Both the position numbers and the translations under genes were made by a program. From Panonychus citri (taxonomy: Eukaryota > Arthropoda > Arachnida > Trombidiformes > Tetranychidae): a DNA stretch of 64,000 nt. This document shows, piece by piece, positions 49,495 to 61,901 of the stretch (positions are counted from its first letter, which is position 1; each line of letters opens with the position of its first letter). A model generated the notes under the pieces. That model worked only from the letters and a program-made list of their open reading frames with translations, was not told the DNA's origin and made no database searches. The stretch is taken from NCBI RefSeq assembly GCF_014898815.1, contig NW_026515433.1, positions 1,882,501-1,946,500 on the forward strand, written 5' to 3'.

Positions 49495-51834
49495 TTATCG
49501 TCCAGAGAAATGCGAACTGTGTAAAAGAGGAGCATTTTCAGATTCTTGAGGTTGTCGTTGTAATTGTTGTGATCGTGGTCTCAATTGAGATGTTGATTGT
49601 TGTTGTTGTTGAGATATTGATGATTGTGATAAAACTGAGTGTTGATTAGACAATCGCGATGATACCAGTTCATTAAGGTATCGAGAGGTTAAAGACATTT
49701 GTAATTCAATCTCACTCAAACTGAATGAATCTACATAATATCCTCGACTGAGGTCACTTTCCTGTTCATCAGTCAACGATGAATGTGGAGTTCGAGGTGG
49801 GTTATGAGATGAAGATGCGGCTGGATAATGGTGCGTGTACTGAATCGTTGATGGAACTCGACCAACCATTGACGAATGAGGGGTCACTGGGTCAGTAGAG
49901 GTTCGACCAATGTCAACTCCGGTCTCAACTCTTTCACCATTAGCATTTAGAGCGGCTGTTGTAACTCCTCTGATGAAAAGACGCTGAGATTGATCCAATG
50001 GATGCCAATTAGGATTGGTAAGTTGGAAGTTGATTAAACTTAATTCAAGTTTTCCATTTTCACTGCAAAGATTTTCAGGAACCGTTGCCACTGGTGGACT
50101 TGAACCTAAATCACCATCACCTTCACCCGCTTGCAGAGTAAATTGTCGATGACCATCTCTGTCCTTTCTTACATACCCTTCTCGTCCAGAATGATCTTTT
50201 CGTCCAGGTCCATGTTCATCGATCGGAGTGGATTCAACTTTGGCTGGTGGCTTTTCGGGTTCCCAAACTGGATTACCATGTTTAGCAACATTCATCATGG
50301 CGAATATACAAATATCACCAGTTTCGGAAACTTCGACCGTATAATTACGGAAAAAGTCAACGTATTCCAAAGATCGTGGTCGAAGATGAAAAAGCAGAAT
50401 GTAAGGTGTTACCAGGGGAGAGATGAGATCTTCCAAAATGGCCTGAATCTTATATTGAAATAATCTTCCCATGGCTACTTGAGCTTGTCCGGAATATGGT
50501 GAATATCGATGAGGAGCATAGTGAATATGAAGTAAAATGTTTGAGTAAAGTTCAGCTTTATTGTACTTCATTGGAATATCTGATGGAATGAATCCTCGAG
50601 CCACTGCGATAATGATACCAAGACCTGCGATAATGGTGATAACATGTTCGACTGCGATCACATCCTCATCATAGAAAGTGAGTAAAACCAGAACTGCCAA
50701 GAGAGCACCAGCCATGAACATTATATTTCGAGAGATAACTTCCAATAATGGAGAAGTAAATGAATCCATGTAACGAGAGGCGGCTTTGTAACCTTTACTT
50801 AAACGTCCATGAAGTTGATGGTCAAGCTCATTAAAATGGCGACAAAATAGTTTTGCATAATGAGACCAATTTTTGGAAGCAAATAGTGAGGATGGATCTC
50901 GTTTAATTGTACCAGCATAGGCATAGAAAATGTAAAGAACTTGCCAGATAAAGATGAGAGGCATTAGAGCCAAATTGATTAACCCTAAGATTAGACAATT
51001 TTTGGCAAATTTACTGGCACAAAATTGCCGATTAATTGATGATTTAAATTCATCTTTGAGCTTCCAGCTATTCTCAAAGATGGCAAATGGACCCTTAAAG
51101 AGTAACAGGCGAATGTTGAATTCCAATCCTTTGGAGAAATAGGTTTGTTCACCTATGAATGGCACTTTATAGTGAATAGGAAGTAGATTTTTGTTCAGAA
51201 GAGCGATCATGTAATTATGGAAACGAAGTATTCGATTGTGAATATCCAATTCGGTCAAGGTGCCTTCTTGAAGGGAGCAAAGGTGTTGGGCTTCAATGAG
51301 ACGAGTTTGAACTTCTTGCCAACTATATTCAGTAGAATCTTGAATGTGTAAGGCTTCAGAATAGAAAATACTAATCGCATGGTAAACGTAAATGGACTGT
51401 AACACCTTGATTAGTTTCATTAGCCAAAAAATTGCAGCACAAATGATGAGAATTATTTGAACTCCACCAAAGTTTACCTGATCACCAGAAAGTATAACAT
51501 CTCTGATGGTCACCTTTACATTTAGATCACCTTGACTAGATCCTGGAGGTAGTTTGTTTTTAAAAAGTACGTCGTAGTCAACAAAATTAAGGAGAAACAA
51601 GGTGAGGAGAACAACGAAAATAAATTGTACCAATTCAAATAATTGACCAACTACCAGACAAAAGAAGCCTGATCGTTGATGATATCGATAGATTTTAGTA
51701 AAAAAGTAATCTAAATCATGAATGTATTGGTGCCATGAACGAGGTCCACCTTTGTTTTCAGGTAATACATGGATGAGAACTTTGTCCTCAGGATCACAGA
51801 TTTCAGAGAAGCTTCGATAAGAAGTGGTAGCCAT
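49495..51834 (-). CDS. ATG9: Autophagy-related protein 9 (ATG9), single exon, 779 aa
   Basis: An uninterrupted frame from ATG 51832-51834 to TAA at 49495-49497. The open frame extends 23 codons further upstream without an ATG, so this is the first possible start. Conserved blocks: HVLPENKGGPRSWHQYIHDLDYFFTKIYRYHQRSGF, VGQLFELVQFIFVV, NFVDYDVLF, FCRHFNELDHQLHGRLSKGY, PHRYSPYSGQAQ, QYKIQAILEDLISPLVTPYIL, and a membrane-rich core. ATG9 is the multispanning lipid scramblase whose vesicles seed the autophagosome membrane. The C-terminal 200 residues are Ser/Gln-rich and poorly conserved, as in other species. The absence of introns is unusual beside the intron-split neighbours. Confidence 0.95.
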   Translation of the reverse strand: MATTSYRSFSEICDPEDKVLIHVLPENKGGPRSWHQYIHDLDYFFTKIYRYHQRSGFFCLVVGQLFELVQFIFVVLLTLFLLNFVDYDVLFKNKLPPGSSQGDLNVKVTIRDVILSGDQVNFGGVQIILIICAAIFWLMKLIKVLQSIYVYHAISIFYSEALHIQDSTEYSWQEVQTRLIEAQHLCSLQEGTLTELDIHNRILRFHNYMIALLNKNLLPIHYKVPFIGEQTYFSKGLEFNIRLLLFKGPFAIFENSWKLKDEFKSSINRQFCASKFAKNCLILGLINLALMPLIFIWQVLYIFYAYAGTIKRDPSSLFASKNWSHYAKLFCRHFNELDHQLHGRLSKGYKAASRYMDSFTSPLLEVISRNIMFMAGALLAVLVLLTFYDEDVIAVEHVITIIAGLGIIIAVARGFIPSDIPMKYNKAELYSNILLHIHYAPHRYSPYSGQAQVAMGRLFQYKIQAILEDLISPLVTPYILLFHLRPRSLEYVDFFRNYTVEVSETGDICIFAMMNVAKHGNPVWEPEKPPAKVESTPIDEHGPGRKDHSGREGYVRKDRDGHRQFTLQAGEGDGDLGSSPPVATVPENLCSENGKLELSLINFQLTNPNWHPLDQSQRLFIRGVTTAALNANGERVETGVDIGRTSTDPVTPHSSMVGRVPSTIQYTHHYPAASSSHNPPRTPHSSLTDEQESDLSRGYYVDSFSLSEIELQMSLTSRYLNELVSSRLSNQHSVLSQSSISQQQQQSTSQLRPRSQQLQRQPQESENAPLLHSSHFSGR

Positions 51835-53896
51835 TGTTGTTCTTGGTGATACAAGCAAATTTATGACCAAAGATGAGAGAAGATCGGGAAAGATGCCAAT
51901 CAATATTACTGAGACCTCGACGAAATATTTACAATTTATTCACACAGAATTTTATTTGGTTTCCTTTTTATTCCAATATTGGCTCATCTATAGAATAGAA
52001 ATAAAGAATAAATAATGAGAATAAGTAAAAAAGAAAAAGATATAGAATAGAATAGAAGAGTAAAATGTGCTTTTTTTGAGGAAATAAAGAGAAAAATCAA
52101 AGCATAGAAATTTGTAAAAATTCGTTAATGGATTTCGATCATTTTATGTTTCATCATAAAAAGAAAACGGAAAATATGAGAAAGAATTAAAAACTCACAA
52201 TTGTTAAGCTGAGAAAAAAAAGAGATCATAGAAGAAGAATTCGAATTGATTGAGATAAAGGTACAGATAAATTCTAATAATGAGATTTTATCGTTATTAC
52301 AAATTTATTCTTTTCTCTTTTCAAATCACATATCAACCGAAAAGAAAAAGAAAACTACAACTTACTGATTTGATCCAATTACATAAGAAAAAGGTTAAAT
52401 CAAACCTTGGAAATGAAAGAGAAAATTTCCAATCCTTTGAAGGAGAATTGCGAGTTTACCAAAAAACAAAAAAATTGAGATTAATTTACAAAGATTTTAG
52501 TAACATCAAGGGGTAAAAGAATAATTATCTTCAACTGTTAGAGAAAAGAAAGAGAGAAAAAAAAACAACAAAATTAAAAATCTCTTCATCTTGTGTTTAG
52601 ATGCGAATTGGAATGTTGAGGAAAAAATGTCACCATTAATCAGTTACCATGGTTGATTTGTAAAAGTGAAAATGGCGACGGATCAAAGTTACTATAGATG
52701 GTCAACGCTTTAGAAATTTAAATCTTGACCCATGGTGGAAACAAAAACCCCGATGGTCAAAAAAATGGAGTCGCACTTGAAGTAGTTTGTAAACAGAAAC
52801 AAAAATCAAAACAAAAACAAAATTGAAAACGTTCTGAGTCAATAGGGGGAACCACTAAGCAGAAACAATGATTAAGGCAGAAAATTCAAATTGTCCGAAC
52901 AATTGAATTAAGAATTAATTAGTTGATTGTGGTCATTGGTTTCTAATCACTGATAAAATGGTTAATTATTCAATCCATTGGCTTATTGTCAATTGAATTA
53001 TTGATTAAGATAAACACTGATTCACTTTCACTGTTTTTTTGTTTCATTTTCATTTTCCTTTTGTTGTTTAGTGTTAATTGTTTAGTTAATTAACTCATAC
53101 TAATGACGATTATTTATTTTTTTTTGATCCTGATGATCTGATATTGATGATTGTTATAGTTAATTGGTTAATGGAAATTAATTTCCTGAAATTTAAATGT
53201 CAATCTTATTTATAGTAACATGATGAGCAGAGGAGAGACATTTATAGTTAAGTATCAATGGGACAATTTCAATTGTTGGTTAATTGTTTTGGATGGTAAC
53301 AGATTAATTTAAGGTTAGAATAGTTTCAATTAGATTACCTAATTATCTGAATTAGCGATGAGAACATATGAGAAAGAAAAAGAAACAATAACAATACATG
53401 TAATCCTAAATGAAGGAAAATCTCTAGTAATTAACACCTCTAATTCTCGTACTCTCTCAATCTCAACAATTAAATCTATTGTTGACAGTTAATTGTAAAT
53501 CTCACCTGATAATCATGATCACAGGTAAATCCATTTAGCTGGATATCCAATAATCCAAAAGTCAACAAATGAACAGCAAAGATCAAGAACTTAAATGTAA
53601 ACAAATGAAAAGAATTTTTGATTTTCAATTGGAATGAAAATCTCCGTGAACATTCAATGAACAACAATTAGAATATCGAAAAGATTGGAATAATTAAATT
53701 TAGTTGATTACAATTAGATTAAATCTCAGATTAAAAGATGAGATAAACAGATTAGTCATCTGATTAATTCGTTTCCATGGTAACTCAGCTGTTGGAGTTT
53801 CTGGTTAAACGGATCACATTGTTTTCGTTTCTCTTCATTCATGATTAGTTAATTGTCCTTTCATTTTCTCCTGTTAATTGTTTTCTTTTAATTACC
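51835..53896. other. Divergent intergenic region, ATG9 / EF-Tu-like gene
   Basis: Both neighbours point away from it, so it should contain both promoters. A 78-codon plus-strand frame at 52280-52516 is Lys-rich with no recognised content. Nothing else seen. Confidence 0.55.
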
Positions 53897-55447
53897 ATGC
53901 GTTTATTAAAATGCTCTTTTCTTAATCAATACTCTTATTCAATTTCTTCAACTTCTGTTAATCGTTTCTTGAAACGTTTCGCTTCAACTGATCCTCGTAA
54001 CAAAGCGCCTTTTGTACGTGATAAAGTTCATGTCAATGTTTGTTGTTTAGGTCAAAGTGGACATGGAAAGACAACCCTTTCGTCGGCCATTTCCTTAATC
54101 CAGTCGAAATCAAACTGTGCCATTTATAAATCAGTCGATGATATTGATAAATCACCTGAAGAAAAGAGCAAAGGTAAAATTAACTGGAACCTGAGTCGAA
54201 ATGATTAACTCATTTTCCGTTTCTAAATGTGATCTTTTTTTCTTATTTAAATTCTTCTCAGGTCAATCTATTATCCCCTGTAAATTGGAGTTCACAACTA
54301 AATCTAAACATGTTGTCTTATCGGATTTACCTGGATCTCAGGATTATATAAAGAATACAATATTTGGAGCGAGTGGTTCGGACATTGGAATTGTAGTGAT
54401 CAATTGTAACGAAGGACCAACTGAACAAACTCGTAATCACTTAATTATCGCTCGTCAACAGGGTGTTAAACAGCTGATAGGTTTTATTAATCAATTCGAT
54501 GAGAAAACTGACCATGAGAGTCTTGAAATCTGTGAACTCGCCACTAGAGAAATGATAACCGAAGAAGGTTTCAACTCGAACAGTGTTAAGTTCATCTCTG
54601 GATCGACAATCGCAGCTCTTAACAATCAACCCAATGGAATCGAATCAATTGAAAGTCTAGTGTCCACTTTAGAATCACTTACCAATCCCGAAAGGAATTT
54701 AAATTGTCCAGGATTGTTTTACATCGATAAAATATACAGTCCACAAGGTCGAGGAACCGGAGTTACTGGTACCATTAATCAGGGGAAATTGGCCAAAGGT
54801 CAAATCGTCGATTGTATTGGATTTAATCGGCACATAAAGACGAAAATTAATTACATTGAATGTTTCAACAAAGTATTAGAAGAAGCCGTTGATGGAGATT
54901 CAGTTGAAATTGTCCTTCAAGGAGTAAAGAGAGATGATATTATCAGAGGTGAGAAATGAAACTGATTAGAATTTATTGACTGATTTAATTTACAACTTCT
55001 TTCGTCTAATTGTTAGGTATGACAATCTGTCCATCGGGTGAATTTAATCAACAAAACAACATTCAAGTTCAATTACAACTTCTCAAGTCACAATCAACTC
55101 ACCAAAAAGTTGAAGCCTTAATTACCACAAATCTTGTTAATTTACACTTTCAAACGGGTGATTTACTGGGCCAGGTAATTTTATCCAAAGACAAAGATTA
55201 TTTATTACCTGGTTCAAGTGATTTAGTTGAAATTAAATTGCTTCGATCGTGCATCTTATTGGAAGGTCAATCGTTAATCTTTCGTGACGGTGATCAAATT
55301 ATTGGATTTGGTGAAATAACCAAACTTTTGGATCCATTAACTACAGTGGAACAGCAAAAACTAATCAAAGGCCGATCAAGAAAAGAAAAGGAACAATTTA
55401 AATTGCTTGTTGATAAAATTCAAAGTCAATTAAACCCAACAATTTAA
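53897..55447 (+). CDS. Divergent mitochondrial elongation factor Tu paralogue, 464 aa
   Basis: Exons 53897-54173, 54262-54948, 55017-55447, GT/AG introns of 88 and 68 bp, 465 codons in phase. The N-terminus (MRLLKCSFLNQ..., Arg/Ser-rich) is a likely mitochondrial targeting peptide. The three EF-Tu domains align throughout (APEEK-like SPEEKSKG, DYIKN, QTRNHLIIARQQGV, GRGTGVTGTINQG, VLQGVKRDDIIRGM). The GTPase motifs are degenerate: the P-loop is GQSGHGKTT (52-60), GITI is replaced by GQSI (93-96), DCPGH is DLPGS so the catalytic His is Ser118, and NKxD is NQFD. It probably binds nucleotide differently or does not hydrolyse GTP. Arthropods and nematodes with truncated mitochondrial tRNAs can have extra EF-Tu forms, which this may be; that link is inference. 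It sits 815 bp upstream of ING on the same strand. Confidence 0.88.
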
Positions 55448-56261
55448 ATCAATCATCGAGGTAACTGATTAATCTCAACAGTTTCATCATCATCATCACC
55501 ATAATAATGTTGATTGATCTTAAAAGAATCAACCAAAAGTAATCAATTTCTCTCTCAATCAAATCTTGTCAAAACAATCAATCAATTGTAATCAACTAAT
55601 TAACCAAAAAACAAAAAAAAACTTTGATTAATCATTTGCAGTAAACTTTGATTCATCAAATGGCAAACAATTAATCAACCAATAAGATAATCTGTTCAAC
55701 CATTGACTAAATGGTTCACAATATAATCTAATTGTAACCTTACCAAATTGAACAACAATTAGTTGATTGTAATAGTTAATTGGTAAACATTTTCTCTTGT
55801 ATAATTGTAGCATATGAACAAGAGTAAAAAAAAGATGAATGAACCCAAAAGAAAGAGAAAAAGAAAGAGAAAGATGATATTGGAAGACAGAGAGAAAACC
55901 AGAAAGAAAGTAATGAGTCTGCCCTTAGGTTAAAGGGAAACAGCATTTTCTTACTCTGCTTGTGATTTTAATTCTCATCAAATTAATGTTATCATTTACA
56001 TTTTCCAACAATCAATTAATAGTGAATTTTAATTCGAACAACAATCAACCGATTGTTACAAATTGTTCACCAAAAAAGTGCCACAAACACCAAACCAACT
56101 CCAAGACTTTTCCATCTTCATCTTCATCCTTTTCCTTTGTGTGTCTGTTTCATTTCTCTTTCTTTTCTTTCTTTCTATCATATTCTATTCTTTTTTTTAC
56201 TCTCTTTGTGTCTTCTCTCATCTTTGTGATTTAATTGGAACATTTAATCGAATTTCTAATC
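55448..56261. other. Intergenic region upstream of ING
   Basis: No gene seen. CT-rich sequence from about 56110 to 56220 lies just before the ING start. Confidence 0.6.
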
Positions 56262-57541
56262 ATGACCAATCCTCATCTGGAGAGTTTTCTTGAAAGTCAG
56301 TTAATTTCTATTCTCTTGTTGATTTCGATTAAATCAATTGAGTTTATCTTTTTCTCTTCTCTCTCTCTTTCTCTCTCATTCTGTCTATGTGATTGAATAT
56401 CTTTGTTTATGAATGAAGATGAATGATAAACATTGAGTAGAAATTATAATTTCCCTCCAATTTAAGTTTCTTCTCAAATTTTCTACTCGAATTGATTGAA
56501 ATTCTAATTGATTGTATTTTCTTTTTTCTCTCTCATCTTTTTTTTTTCTTCTATCTGTTCATTTGAATTCATTTGTTTTGTTTTTTCTTCTCTTTCATGG
56601 AAAAGGTTTGGATACTTTACCGGCGGATCTACAGCGTAACTTTACCTTGATGAGAGATTTGGACATTAGAGCTCAAGGTGATTATCTTTGGATAGACTAA
56701 GGATTATGACTGATGAATTTTTCTCCATTGAAAGAGTCATGATTCATGGAAGAATAGAAGATTTTCTATTCTCTCCTATTTCTCTTGCATCAGCTGCTGT
56801 TCTCTTTCTATCTCTCTCAATCCTTCAGCCGAAACTCATTTCAAATTTTTGAATTTTCTCTCATTTAATATCAATTTTTCTCTTTCGCCAGATCTTATTG
56901 ACGGGATTAGGATTATCTCTGAGAATTATGTTAACAATGGAGACGAATTAGAGGAATCAGAAAAGTGTGAGAAATTCAATGAGATACGTAACAAGTTTGC
57001 CAAAGCAACTTCTTATAGCGATGATAAAATTCAACTTTCTGTTCAAACTTATGAGATGATCGATAAATCAATTAGACGACTTGACTCGGAATTGACCAAA
57101 TTAGAGGATGAATTGAAGGATAAGTTACTTTACCAATCCAGTAATACACCAAAGGTTGGACGGAAAAGAGGCCGAGCAAAAGGATCAAAGGGTAAACGGA
57201 AAGTGGCCACAGTTCGTAGGAAGAACATCTTTGGGAAGGACAAAGGGTCAAAGAAACAGAAATCTGGACCTGATCCGTCTTTGGCTCTATCGGCTATTCC
57301 TGGTTCGGAAACGTCGATTCTGGCAACGATTACTGGAAGTACCGATGTACTCGATATGCCGGTTGATCCTAATGAGCCAACTTATTGTGTTTGTCACCAA
57401 GTCTCTTTCGGTGAAATGATTGGCTGTGATAATCCTGATTGTCCAATTGAATGGTTTCACTTTGCATGCGTTGGACTGACCATTAAGCCGAAAGGAAAAT
57501 GGTTCTGTCCAAAATGTATCATTGATCGGCGGAAGAAGTGA
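56262..57541 (+). CDS. ING4/5-type PHD-finger chromatin reader, 251 aa
   Basis: Exons 56262-56295, 56606-56677 and 56892-57541 give 252 codons in phase. The first exon is only 34 bases and its donor is GTCAGT rather than GTRAGT. The ING N-terminal helical domain reads SLDTLPADLQRNFTLMRDLD, then SDDKIQLSVQTYEMIDKSIRRLDSEL. A basic stretch follows (KRGRAKGSKGKRK, probable nuclear localisation), and then a C-terminal PHD finger (PTYCVCHQVSFGEMIGCDNP, WFHFACVGLTIKPKGKWFCP) with all zinc ligands. ING4/5 PHD fingers read H3K4me3 and recruit HBO1/MOZ acetyltransferase complexes. The length matches human ING4 (249). Confidence 0.93.
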
Positions 57542-58353
57542 AATTTCACCTTCGAACATCATTTTCCATACTCATCCATTACTCTGTTAATATTTCCACG
57601 CTCATCCTCATGCTTGCAAGAATGGAAACAACTAAATCAAATGAATCCATCTAATTGTTCATCTAACAATTTAATTTATATACCAAAAAACAAACCAAAT
57701 CATAATCATCTTCATCAACTAATTGACATCATTTCCAAACAAATTTTTCAACCTCCCAAATCCCAAGGATCTTTCAAGGTTTTCACCATAATTTAATCAT
57801 CTTCACAATCAACTTGATAACTAATTATAAATGATTGAAGTTAATCACTAATTAGAAATGATCAATGTATCAACTAATACATTGTGTTTTCCATTGTTAA
57901 ATTTTCAATCCTTTTTTAAAAGAAAATGCAAATAAACTTAAAATACTATTGAACCAATTAGCTAATTGTGATCAATAATCAATTGCAACAATTTAAGGGT
58001 ATTTATGAAATTAAATCCGGTATTAAGGTTAACTGATTAAAAAGTTTCTTTTAATAATCTTTGATAGTACTTTCGTTTGATTGATTGAATTTGATTGTGA
58101 CAAAAAGTTTTCATTAACAATTAAAGTTGATTGTTTGAGGTTTTCTTTTTGATTGTTAATCCATTTGATTGACAAAAGTAGGATGAAAGATAAACAATTA
58201 AACATTTCATTTGATTTCATTTTAAACACACACACAAATTTTGGTACGAGAAAAAGAGTTGATTAAATTTGATTTAGAATTGGAATGTATAATTGTGACA
58301 ATTTGAGATAAAATAAAATTTAACAGTTAAAACTGTCGTTTAATTGTAACAAT
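57542..58353. other. Convergent intergenic region, ING / SLC12A8
   Basis: Holds the two 3' untranslated regions. No other feature seen. Confidence 0.6.
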
Positions 58354-61273
58354 TTAGTGTGTTGTGATTGTTTGATGATATTTTTCCCTTGCGGCGAAAT
58401 CAGTTCCCTCTTGAGTTAATTGTGAGGCCGTTATATCAACATCGGGATCCGTTGTAACTATGAAATGTTGGTAATCACCATGAACGTCACGTCTGCGGAA
58501 AACAAGACAATTAGTTGATTGTTTCAATTTTCTATAGAATAATTAAGGAAAATTTTACCTGAAAATCCGTCGCATTTTCATCCGTGTGTATTCATAGAGA
58601 CTGACCTGAGATACTCCGGGATAAACGCCTTTGTTTACATGGCCGATGTAAAACCAAAGGATAATCGTGATCGAAATGATGATTAATGAGTAAAGCCAAT
58701 GGACAAGGAACATAAGAATGACCTTAATCAATGACCCGAAGAGAGAGAGAAATTTATTCGACAAAAGTCGATTAACTGTTTGATTCCATTCATCGGCTAA
58801 ATAGATGTCGTCGCGTTTTCCAGGTGAGATACTGCCCAAGCTCGAGTGACGCGCTGAGGCCTCGCCATCGGCCTCTTCGGTTATCATTGAACTTTGGTCG
58901 CCTGGAGAGGAGGGAATCGAGGAGTCTGAAGGTTCCGGGCTACTTTGTTCACGACGAACATAAATTTTCTTGGTTTGTTGTTGTTGTGCCGATGAACCAG
59001 TTGTAGTTGTCGTTGTGGTCGTATTAGTGGTCAATGTTGTTCTTTCCGGGAATAACTGATCTAATCCAGCGCGTCCTCCGATCTCTCCCTTGGGTTTACC
59101 TGTTGCCCCATAATCTTGAACTTTTTTGGCCCCTTTGTTTATCGAGAAGGTGGGTGATGAAGGTGAATATCGGGTGAACCTTTCCTCTCTCATCAATTGC
59201 ATCTCAGTGGTCAAGGAGAGCGAGAAATGGGCATACTCGACCCAGGCAAAGGTCATTAAGTATGGAATGGTGACAATTGTCGCCAATAAGTTGACACTTC
59301 GAATCATCGTGAATGCAAAGGTCAAAATTGCGTAAACTGTTAACGCATAAATGGGAAGTTTATTGGGTCCGCGTCCTTTGGCCAGAAAATTCATTCCGGG
59401 AATAATTTTCTCCACTGCCATGTCTTGGATAATTTTCGGTGTCGCATAAAGTGACCCCAAACTGGACGACATGGATGATATGTAAATACCAGCAAGTAAC
59501 AGGTAACCAACGGCTGAAGCTTTAACCGCAATCATCGTGTCCCCAAGTAAAGTGGCCCGAGTACAAACACTTCCCAATCCGATCATGAATAGCATATAAA
59601 GTAAGAAGGCCGTTCCAATGGCGGAAAATGTTCCCTTTGGTATTGATTCACGAGGATTGTAAAGATCGGTTGACATGTTGATACCTGCGAAAACACCAGT
59701 GACAGCGGGGAAAAACACTCCAAACACCGCGAACAGATCAAGATTATCAGGCTTTAAATTGGCATAGAAATTATCTCGATTATAACCAATAACTCCAGTA
59801 CCTTATCAAAGATAATCATGAGGAAACATGAAAGTTAATCATCTCAGAACAATATTAATGGGAGGCAAATGATGAAAAAATAATGGAGGTAAAAATGGAT
59901 TTGCCAACATGAGTAAAACCAGAGTAATAACATGTTTCCAATTCAATCAATGAATCAATTATTATTATCATGATGAACTTTAACCTTAGTGAAAATTAAA
60001 CAAAGTAACTCACTTGGATCATGTGAGATGAATAAACCAAAAGCCAAATCAAGAGCAGCCATGATCAGAATTGCAAGAATCACAAATTGAAGCCTAACAA
60101 CCCATTTAACTCCAGCGATATTGATTAGGTAGAGAACGATAATTAATCCAGTTCCAATGGCGGTTTGGAACCAGGGTTCACCGTTATTGATTAGGAGAGC
60201 CACTGATTCAGCGAAACCGGTCACATGAAGAGCACAATTAACGCACTAAGAATATTGGATTGGAAATATTACAATTTTAATCTTTTCATTTTCTTGTTAT
60301 TTGTAAAATTAAAGGTCAATTACCGAACCAAAACAATAGACCAAACTAACTGCTCCGCCAAGTCGAGCGCCAAGAACTTGGGACAAACAGTAATGGATTG
60401 TCCCACCTCCCACTCGCTCCGTTATTTTGATTCCGGCGATTACAGCGATACAACAAATTCCCAGGCTAAGAAGGACAATTCCAATGGCCAATAATATGCC
60501 AGCATTTCCCTGGTAATTAGATTAATCATGATTATCAGGATCAAAATAATCGTTTCCATTTTTGATCACCAAATACGAGAAAAGATAAATCATCACGATC
60601 AAGATCAACAAGTAACCGTCCATTTGAAATACGAGAAAAGATAAATTATCAATTGGATTAGAAATCAGTTAATTGGTTGATTTGTATTGTTGATGATCAA
60701 GTAACAATTAACTTACTACTATCCATCCAGCTCGGATCAAAGTGATGACACCAAAAAGGTGGATAACACAAGAGGTGTAAACACCATCCCAAGTACCGAA
60801 CAGAATTGGTTCCGAAATTAAGAAATTAGCTTTCCAAAAGGGTTTATCATTAAGCTGATTAACCAAATTAACATCAAATCAATTGATTGTGTCAATCAAA
60901 CCCCAAGAATCAATATAATGAAAGTGACAAGAAAAAAACAACAACAACAATCGACGAGTTAGAAACATTCAAGTATCGAAACTGGAAAGGTGATTAATTG
61001 TGACAATTTGTTTACATATTTTCTAAATAGAAATATTCAAGGTAAACAATTAAGACAATTAAACAAAAGAGATAATTACCTGATCATGAAATAATTCATT
61101 TCGAAACAATTTACCAAAGGCAGAAAATGAAGCTTTCTTTGGGTCCCATGGTCGGAGGTTGTTGTTGTTTCTTGAGGTAAAATCGGATCAGAACTTGTGG
61201 TCACCTTAAGGTCAAGGCCCAATTTATTGGTTGTCGGTTTAATTGTTGACCCCGGTGGCCCATTATTTGCCAT
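58354..61273 (-). CDS. Cation-chloride-cotransporter family member, SLC12A8-like
   Basis: Exons in order: about 61080-61273, 60717-60854, 60324-60509, 60014-60245, 58559-59801, 58354-58492. All but the first connect in phase by GT/AG. Matches to SLC12A8 run throughout: EPILFGTWDGVYTSC, RAGWIVGNAGI, YCFGSCVNCALHVTGFAES, INIAGVKWVVRLQ, FGVFFPAVTGVFAGINMSTD, GRGPNKLP. The protein is polytopic, with a long hydrophilic Ser/Thr-rich loop (coded at about 58790-59150) before two last hydrophobic spans. SLC12A8 transports polyamines/amino acids or nicotinamide mononucleotide in mammals; the substrate here is unknown. In the first exon the only ATG (61271-61273) is out of frame with the conserved end (FGKLFRNELFHDQ, 61080 side). 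Either the true start lies in an unseen exon or there is a small sequence error. Confidence 0.88.
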
Positions 61274-61901
61274 ATCAGTCCAACAATTAAAGACACAGTT
61301 AAACTTTAAACATGATCCATATGGTTAACTAAATGATTACAACTACTCATAGGAAACTAAACTACAATGAAAGGAAACAAACTCAATTGAAATAGACAGA
61401 GCGATAGAAAGACATGATGATGATGATGATGAGAATGATGATCAACTCAATTCATCTTCCACCATGAACATGCCTCTTACACCGAGAAGCCATCAACTCT
61501 CTCACCTTCTCATCCTCATCTTCCTCCTCCTCTTTCATTGAGACAAATATTATCGATCGGTTGTAATCTTATAACCAATTCATTAATTTAACCCAATTTG
61601 TTGATGATTGAAAATTATTTTTAACTTTCTCTTCACCAACAATTAACTTAAATGTGGAAAAACATTTTATCAACTCAATCAAATTAAATTTAATTGACTA
61701 CAACTTTGGTTTTCTATTTTCTCTCGCTCTCCAAATAAAAACAATCAATTGATTAAAATGTTTAACTTTCAATTATCACCATTTGATCAACATAAAAAAA
61801 TTAAGGATTCGATGAGGGGCAACAATTAAGTTAATTGGATTAATATTTTCACTTTTACTTTTTTTTCTTTCCAATGGACAATTATGATTAACTAGTTAAT
61901 C
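61274..61901. other. Divergent intergenic region, SLC12A8 / MARCH
   Basis: Probable promoters of both genes. GATGAT simple repeat at about 61415-61440. No gene seen. Confidence 0.55.
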
